In this document: one piece after another, positions 56,917 to 64,000 of the stretch
How positions within the stretch are numbered: the first letter of the stretch is position 1
Layout: each line of letters starts with the position of its first letter
Source of the DNA: Protula sp. h YS-2021
Taxonomy: Eukaryota; Annelida; Polychaeta; Sabellida; Serpulidae
Direction of reading: 5' to 3'
Assembly: GCA_949752745.1 (NCBI GenBank)
Contig: OX457027.1
Span: 18,556,603-18,620,602, forward strand
DNA length: 64,000 bases
Translations under genes and position numbers: made by a program
Notes under the pieces: generated by a model
Database searches by the model: none
The model's input: only the letters and a program-made list of their open reading frames with translations
Told to the model about the DNA's origin: nothing

Positions 56917-58000
56917 CAGGTTTCGTACAAAATTGAGACAAGCAATTTCCTGGACTTTCCCAGAACTTTCCAGCACCATTTTCCAGGACGTTTCCCGGAC
57001 TGTTTACCACATATATACATATAGTAAACAGTCAGATCATATACAGGCAAATAAAAAAAAGACGTTTTTCTTAATTATTCTATTATTGACCCTATGTAAG
57101 TCTGGAAAAAAATTCGGTGGACTTTCTATTTCCAGGATTTTTTCGTAGTTTTACAGGACTTTTTTTCGGCAGTTTCATTTTCCAGGATTTTCAGGACTTC
57201 CAGGACTTTGTACGAACCCTGTAACTTGCAATTGGGTTACCCATTTGACAACAAATGACAACTGCCTTCCCATTTGCAAATGGGACTGACCCGATTACTA
57301 ATACCTCAGAAAATTTAAATATTTAATTCATCCAAGAATGTTTAGCGACACTGTGGTAAGCCGGGAGCTAGTGAATCAAGTATCAATAGCCTTGTACGGT
57401 CGCCAAAAAGTTGTAGTAGCATTTTAAAAACTGGTTATGGAAAATTTTTCACAGGCCGGCATTTGCCTAGTCTCTGGCGGATTCCATCACAATATATTTC
57501 AAAGAACCCTAACGTTGAACTGAAATATATTGTGAAAAATGAAAACAATCTGACAAAAAGCACTTGCAGAAGAACTATTTTGAAAAACTGAATCTCTGAA
57601 AGTTTCAAACGGCGACATGAGGTAAATTTTTGGATCTGTGCCACAAAAAAAAATTAAAGAAAACATCACTAGACGAGCATTACTCTATAATTTAGAATAA
57701 TTCCGTTACATTTGTACAAAATTTGAAAGGAAGCAGATCAACTGTGGAAGAAGCATTTTGGGAATTGGTTAACAAAAAATTTCAAAATAGCGTGATTTGC
57801 AGAAGAGGCATTTTACGTATATACGTATATACGTAAGATGATACGCGTATATACATATACATATACGACTGATGCAATCATTGATGTCATAAGACCGGAA
57901 AGACGAGGTGGTTGGTCTAAAAAGCCCAGAACAAATAGCAACTTAAATTTTACGGGTATACAGGATACATTTCACACCTATTTATGAATCCAGTAGCTAA
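56917..58000. other. Unannotated stretch
   Basis: Includes repeated TTTCCAGGA-type phrases at 56945-57200 and the dispersed repeat also seen at 47.0 and 61.6 kb (57360-57830), ending in an ACGTATAT-rich patch (57817-57865). No gene recognised. Confidence 0.5.
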
Positions 58001-60620
58001 CTAGAGCGGCCAGTGCACACAAAACATAAGAGCGCAGGCTTATATTACACACTTTCAATCGATACCTACTTAAGTTTCTTGTTTTTGTGAACAAAAACAA
58101 ATGTCTCCCCGACTAAACCCATGATCCCCCCCCCCCCCCCAAACTGAAACAAAATATTCATTTCTGCAAACATAACCTTCATTCATTGTAAAAATCTTAA
58201 AATAAACCAAACAGATGGTGGTCACTAAAACAGATATAAATGAGCATCTTTTTTCATCGGAGTCTGAAAGGTGGTCGCTAAAACGGGTTTTACTGTAGGC
58301 CCCTCTTATCCAGATCTGAAGTTGGTCACTATAGCAGTTTTACTGTACGTTACATTTTTATCCGGGTCTGGAAGGTGGTCAAGACAGGCAGGTTTTACCG
58401 TATGTCTTTTTATCTGAATGTGGAAGGGGTCACGACAAACGGTTCTTACCTTACATCTTTTTATCCGGGTCTTGAAGGTGGTCGGGATTTTTTTTTTGCT
58501 AACCATCATCCTCCACACGCCCTCCCCTCCTCCCCGCCCCCAGCTATTTACTGTAGGTCCGACTATAAAAACAACTCTAACCCTTTTACCCAAGGCAACG
58601 GTAACAGTCTGTACCCTAAGTGTAGTTATAGCCATGATAGACTACCTTGTCTTCGCACATTCCCATCGGCCAAATAGCACTAGGAAGGCATTCTTCATAA
58701 CTGCGCATCAGAGATGACGCACCTCGGTGGGAGAAGGGGGAGGCATTTCGTAGGCAAAATGGTGAGCTGCTCCTCATAACACAAGATATCAGACGACCCA
58801 ATTTAATAGAGAAAAATGCTTCTGCACACAATGCTAATCGATACAGCATGGCTCCTATATATAGCACATCTTGGCAACTTAATCAAGTATGCGGCGAAAA
58901 AAAAAATCAATAGCTAGAGCTGCTTAGAGCTATAATACGACAATAGCATTCCATGACCTCGTAGATAACGACTCCATCATGCACCGCAACTGACACTGAC
59001 CCCTAACTGAGTGGCATGTTACGTAACAACCATAGATGAGAAATGCACAAAAAGCTCAATTTCAGGCAATCACAAATAACAATGGACCGACAATAATGCT
59101 GTTACTGTTTGGAAGCTTTCTAAAGAATGCAGGAACACTAGAGAACACTGTTTACCTGTCAAAAGTTGAAACAGTCGTCTGACTGAACCAAGGAATATCC
59201 ATATAAAATTTTAAGTCGATATGACTTTCCGTTATCGAGATATTATGCATAAAAGATCTGGTTCAAAATATACACATTTTACGCGATGACGTCATACGCC
59301 GCTTTCGTTCGTTCTACTCGTGAAAAATATTTAGAGTTTCTTTCGGACCTACCAAGCAATAATCCAAAGTTTCAGCTTTTCCGGCGTCCAGCAGCTGAGA
59401 AATTTCGCACACAAGATTTTTACGCAATGACGTCATACACCCGCCCTAATCACGTGACACGCCAAAAAATGATAGAACAGTCCGGCTGACCCAAGGAATA
59501 TTCATATAAAATTTGAAGTCGATAGGACTTTCCGTTATCGAGATATTTTGCACACAAGACCTTGTTTATAAAATAAAACATATTTTACGTAATGACGTCA
59601 TACGCCGCATTCGTTCGTTCTACTCGCGAAAAAATTCTATAGAGTTTTTCGGACCTAACAAGCAACAATCCCACCAAGTTTCAACTTTCTCCGATGTTCA
59701 GCAGCTGAGAAATTTGGCATATAATATTTTTACGTAATGACGTCATGCACCTTCCCTAATCAGGTGACATGCGTAAAAAGTTGACAGAACTGTCCGACTG
59801 ACCCAAAGAATATCTATATAAAATTTGAAGTCGATAGGACTTTCCGTTATCGAGATATTTTGCACACAAGACCTTGTTTATGATATATACATATTTTACG
59901 TGAAGACGTCATACGCCGCATTCGTTCGTTCTACTGGCGAAAAAAATATATAGGGTCTTTCGGACCAACCAAGCAACAATCCCACCAAGTTTCAACTTTC
60001 TCCGATGTTCAGCGGCTGAGAAATTTCGCACACAAGATTTTTACGTAATGACGTCATACGCCTGCCTTAATCACCTGACATGCGCTAAAAGTTGATAGAA
60101 CCCGCCGACTGACCCAAGGAATATTGATATAAAATTTGAAGTCGATACGACTTTCCGTTATCGAGATATTTTGCACACAAGATCTTGTTCAAAATATATA
60201 CATATTCTGGGTGATGACGTCATACGCCACATTCGTTCGTTCTACTCGCGAAAAAAATCTACAGAGTCTTTCGGACCAACCAAGCAACAATCCCACCAAG
60301 TTTCAACTTTCTCCGATGTTCAGCGGCTGAGAAATTTCGCACACAAGATTTTTACGTAATGACGTCATACGCTTGCCCTAATCACGTGACATGCGTCAAA
60401 AGTTGATAGAACCGTCCGACCTAACCAAGGAATAATTCGATCAAGTTTGAAGTCGATCCGACGTTTCGTTCTCGAGATATCTTGCACACAACACTTTGTT
60501 CACAACAGACTGACACACACACGCACACACCCACACACAGACACACACACACACGTACACACACACACACACACAGAACGTACAAACACTATATGTCTCC
60601 CCTTGGTCGGGGAGACATAA
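58001..60620 (+). mobile_element. Hairpin-ended dispersed element, full-length copy F (2.6 kb)
   Basis: Same start (CTAGAGCGGCCAGTGCACAC) and hairpin end (GTCTCCCC-TTGGTC-GGGGAGAC-ATAA) as copy A, with more 300-bp units (about four). Seven perfect TGACGTCA octamers at 59287, 59428, 59593, 59738, 60049, 60215 and 60360. Flanks read CTAA and TTAAG. No coding capacity. Confidence 0.88.
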
Positions 60621-63180
60621 TTAAGAGTATTTTATTCAGGGAACACGGAACCCTTTTATTCAGTTTTGGTCAGGTAAGTCACGTAACATTTAAAACCCGG
60701 AACATAAACAAATATTTGATAGCTGAACGCGTAAAGGCGAAGAGATCACAGAGACGAAAGGGCAAAGCTATTAATTTTGATAAAAGATACAAAATTACTG
60801 CACATTATCATCTCAAAGGGATTGGATCACAAAAACAGCATTTTCGTTCCATCAGCAATTTGACCGCCGAAGAAAGCAAATTAATAAGACCTGCCGAAGG
60901 ATTACCCAGGAAACGTTCCTGCCAAAAGACTGAACCGTAATTGAAATGGTAGTAGCATTTTTTGTGGTAAGCTTCATTTTTCTCTTTTTTACTAAAATAC
61001 AGCAAAGGTACTGAAGGACTCCCTGGGGATCATTGTTGTGAAAACGCTCGAACCATAAGTGCACTGTGAACAGCACCATGTGTATGTATGTCTTCATTTT
61101 CAATAAGACGTTAAACCTAATATTTTGCAAATTCCGGCCCAATCGCTGAATAAAATACAGGCTTCAGGGCTCGCGGTGGCGGGGTTTTTGTCCACTTTTT
61201 GGGCATTTTGTACGAAATGACTCACTTTTTTGGAACCCACCGAGTTTTTCAGGACCCAACTGGGTCACACTTTTCTTTTTTGACTCACTTCCCTTAGAAC
61301 CCAGCGCGAACCCTGGGCTTGATAGAGGGTCTACTGAAGAACATGCCAATACAACTGATAACGATCGGACAGGATTTGTAACACGTGTATGGTTTTGTGT
61401 TTCTCTGAAATTTCGTCTAATTCAGAGCAAAGCGTTGAAAAAAAATTAGAAACGTGTTGCAGGACTATCTCTTCCAGGATCATTCCACTTAAATTTAAAA
61501 GCGATTGAACTACAACGAGTAACATTTATTGTGATTTCAAGATTCCATTTTGCTATATTTGGCCAAATTGCAAAAAAAAAAATGCCTCATGGAGAATTAT
61601 GCTGTCAAATTGAAGTGACTGAACCTAATTTGCACGAAAAGCCGCATTTTTTCTAAAATTTCTCCTATTTTGGTCATATCGCCAAACAAAATAAAAATCT
61701 GGTAGATAAACTTCTTGGGAACATTTCTGTTAAATTTCAAAGCGACCGGGCTAGATATGTAGAAAGAGCACCATTCGTTGCTTTGTGAAATTCGGCCGTT
61801 TTCGACCAATTTTGGTCAAATCCCCAAATATTTCTGCCAAATTTCGGAACTATTGGACTGCAAATGTAGGAACAGCATTTTCAAACATAGTTTTCACACA
61901 GACACTTACATAACGTACTAAGGAAAAACAATATAAGAACAGGCGATCGTGTAATACACAAGAACTTTCTGTACTCGTTAATTTGTATAACTGGAGCTGT
62001 TATATAAAATTCGAGCAACGATAAGTTGGTTTCTATGGGCTAAACAATGGAACGCGATATAGTTCCTACAGAGGTATTACACAGGGTAAAAAATAAGGAT
62101 GAGCTGATTTGGAGCTGATTTGGAAGTCTTAAGCAACTTCGTACTTAAGACTTTTGCCTAGTTATTAATAGTCCTAGATGACTGTTGTGATCTTCCTATA
62201 ACTGCAAAAGTCATAGTTCCTATAATCGAAATTGTCATTGACGTCAGTTTTGCTTATCTCAGCGCACGACTCAGGCCAATGGCGTTCTTTTAGAAAGAGT
62301 GTATCACATAAATGGCTTAATTATATATACAGCGCACAATTTTTATGGTCAAATAACAAATAAGTACTGAGAAAAACAGATTTTTTCTTGACATCAGGAT
62401 ATAGAATCTCCCATTATCTACCCACAACAATGACTCAACAACTGCAAAACCACTCTTAACTCAAGTTTGGTAGTTTCGCTGTGGTCTAAAATAGTGCAGG
62501 ATACTTCTCAGTGTGATTTTTCAAGAAGCCAGCTAGTCCGAACTTCGAACGTGCGCCGAAAGATCCAGGGCCTCGGAAGTTGAGCTCAATGGCCAATTCC
62601 ATCACAGGAACCTGTAATGGTCTCTGTGATTCTTTCTGTCCTAGGAACATAGACAGTGCCCGCCGGGACTAATTTTTTAAAAGATATGATGGCTTTTTAA
62701 ATATCAAAGTGTGCATGTTGGAGGAAAATTAGTATTTTGATGATTTTCCCTGATCATTGATTTTATAATGTAATTTAAAGAATCTGCAGTCGAAACGACA
62801 CCTCAATCGTAAAGATCAGAAAGCACGAATTGGCTTATAAGTCAAATCACACTTTGGTATTTCGAATAAAATGCGCAAGAATTTTGAATTTCGCATGCAA
62901 GGGAACCGGGTAAAGAAGTGAACGACATGACAGAAGAACTATAGCAAAAACAGCTCATACTCGGACCATAAAAGAAATTGGAACTGGAAACTATTTGTTA
63001 AAATTTTTAACAATTATTTAAAAGTAGCATAAGGGTTGTTAAAAACAGGACTGTTCTTTGATGCAAGAAATATTTGAAATCCAAGCAAAATCCCTCTATC
63101 ATACCTTTCATTTTTACCCGGTTAGTTTATAATCGAAATGCAGAATTTTTGCGCATTTTATTCGGAACACCCAAACTGTG
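60621..63180. other. Unannotated stretch
   Basis: Dispersed repeat fragments (61570-61900, relatives at 47.0 and 57.4 kb). A frame covering 60482-60940 is partly CA tract from copy F and shows no domain. No gene recognised. Confidence 0.45.
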
Positions 63181-63199
63181 ATTTGGCTTCTTACTCATA

Positions 63200-63795
63200 C
63201 ACGTAGACTCGTACCCAGCTCTAAGAAGCGGCCCGCTACTGAAATTCGACGTACCTGCTTCAACTCCTCGCTATATAACGATATGCAAGTCAACTGCGCT
63301 CGCTTTGAGGCACTTCTGTGGGGATATTACGATACATTTAGATGCACACTATATTTGATAGTGAAGAGCTGACTTGGAGCTAACTCGTATCGGTACTCGT
63401 ACGTTTTTATGTTCTATCTATCTGTTCATAATGTGCGTCTATCATATCTGAGCATCTTCGCACATGGGTGCAATCGTGCGTCTGGATGTCCATCACCAAA
63501 AACAACTGGATAAAATGCTGGCGCAATGTGCAGTAAAAATTGATAAAAAAAACACGGAGGCTCAGGCACAGAGGCTTCAGCCTAGTCCCAGCGGACCCTT
63601 TCTATCTTCCCAGGACAGAAAGGTGTCATATGAAGACCGCAAGAGCCATCTAGGACTAGCTGCAGCCTAGCTCCAAGAAGCGGTGCGCAAAAAAGTTTCC
63701 AGGCACCGCTTCAAAGCCTCGCTATATAACTATAAGCAAGTCAACTGCGCTCGCTTTGAGGCACCCCTGTGGCTACTTTGTGCGAGATTCAACGA
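63200..63795. repeat. Diverged direct duplication, about 120 bp, 460 bp apart
   Basis: TCGCTATATAACGATATGCA plus AGTCAACTGCGCTCGCTTTG (63270-63309) recurs as TCGCTATATAACTATAAGCA plus AGTCAACTGCGCTCGCTTTG (63719-63758); both are preceded by AGCTC(T/C)AAGAAGCGG and followed by AGGCAC(T/C)(T/C)CTGTGG. Function unknown. Confidence 0.85.
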
Positions 63796-64000
63796 CCCAT
63801 AAGATTTTATTGGCATTTGCTAAACGCCCTCAAAGTACAACGGTAATCATACACAACTTTTGTGTTACGCTTTCTTTAAAAGAAAATAATACGGAAATGA
63901 CCCCAAATCTCCCGCAATGATGATATTTGTTTGTATACAGGGAGCATCCCTTATTACGTGAAATAGTAACAATAATTTTTTGCAATTATCCACCAAAAAA

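Noticed and set aside
60482..60940. 152-residue plus-strand frame
   Set aside because: First half is the CA tract and hairpin of element F; the second half has no recognisable domain or splice signal.

Overview
The window is eukaryotic, from an intron-rich, repeat-laden animal genome. I favour a mollusc or another lophotrochozoan: the protein is PHLPP-like, and the compact dispersed repeats ending in GAC-rich runs plus a terminal hairpin look like those common in mollusc genomes. That taxonomic call is an inference. There is no bacterial-style operon, rRNA gene or CRISPR array.

The only gene I can assemble with confidence lies on the minus strand between 34560 and 1435. It is a PHLPP (PH-domain leucine-rich-repeat protein phosphatase) gene. 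I found twenty coding exons. All have AG acceptors except the first, which carries the start, all have GT donors, and every junction keeps phase, giving 1359 complete codons. Domain order is a low-complexity Ser/His/Gln N-terminus, a Ras-association-like region, a split PH domain, a long LRR array and a PP2C-type phosphatase domain, followed by the start of the C-terminal tail. The tail and stop codon lie beyond position 1. In other animals PHLPP dephosphorylates the hydrophobic motif of Akt/PKC/S6K. Intron 1 is 12.6 kb and intron 4 is 6 kb; both are full of transposon copies.

Upstream of the first coding exon (34.6-64 kb) I see no secure gene. That half is mostly minisatellites (21-bp array at 34.9 kb, 50-bp at 38.2 kb, 46-bp at 41.1-43.3 kb, 66-bp at 44.5-45.6 kb) and dispersed elements. 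Recognisable mobile elements are a CR1/L2-like LINE remnant (25.7-27.4 kb), a tRNA-headed SINE (27.6-27.8 kb), a Tigger/CENP-B-type HTH remnant (27.9-28.2 kb), a foldback MULE-like element with a FLYWCH zinc-finger remnant and a perfect 9-bp target duplication (39353-39941), and several families sharing a CTAGA start and a hairpin end (14.5-16.9, 24.6, 28.3, 42.2, 45.7, 52.9-60.6 kb).

The most unusual signal is in the PHLPP introns. Tandem arrays repeatedly begin at, and include, the exon-intron junction: the exon 8 donor, exon 13 donor and exon 19 acceptor have been amplified into rows of decoy splice sites, and the exon 11, 12 and 14 donors run straight into tandem repeats. The second main signal is that the dispersed element family carries regular arrays of perfect TGACGTCA (CRE) octamers.
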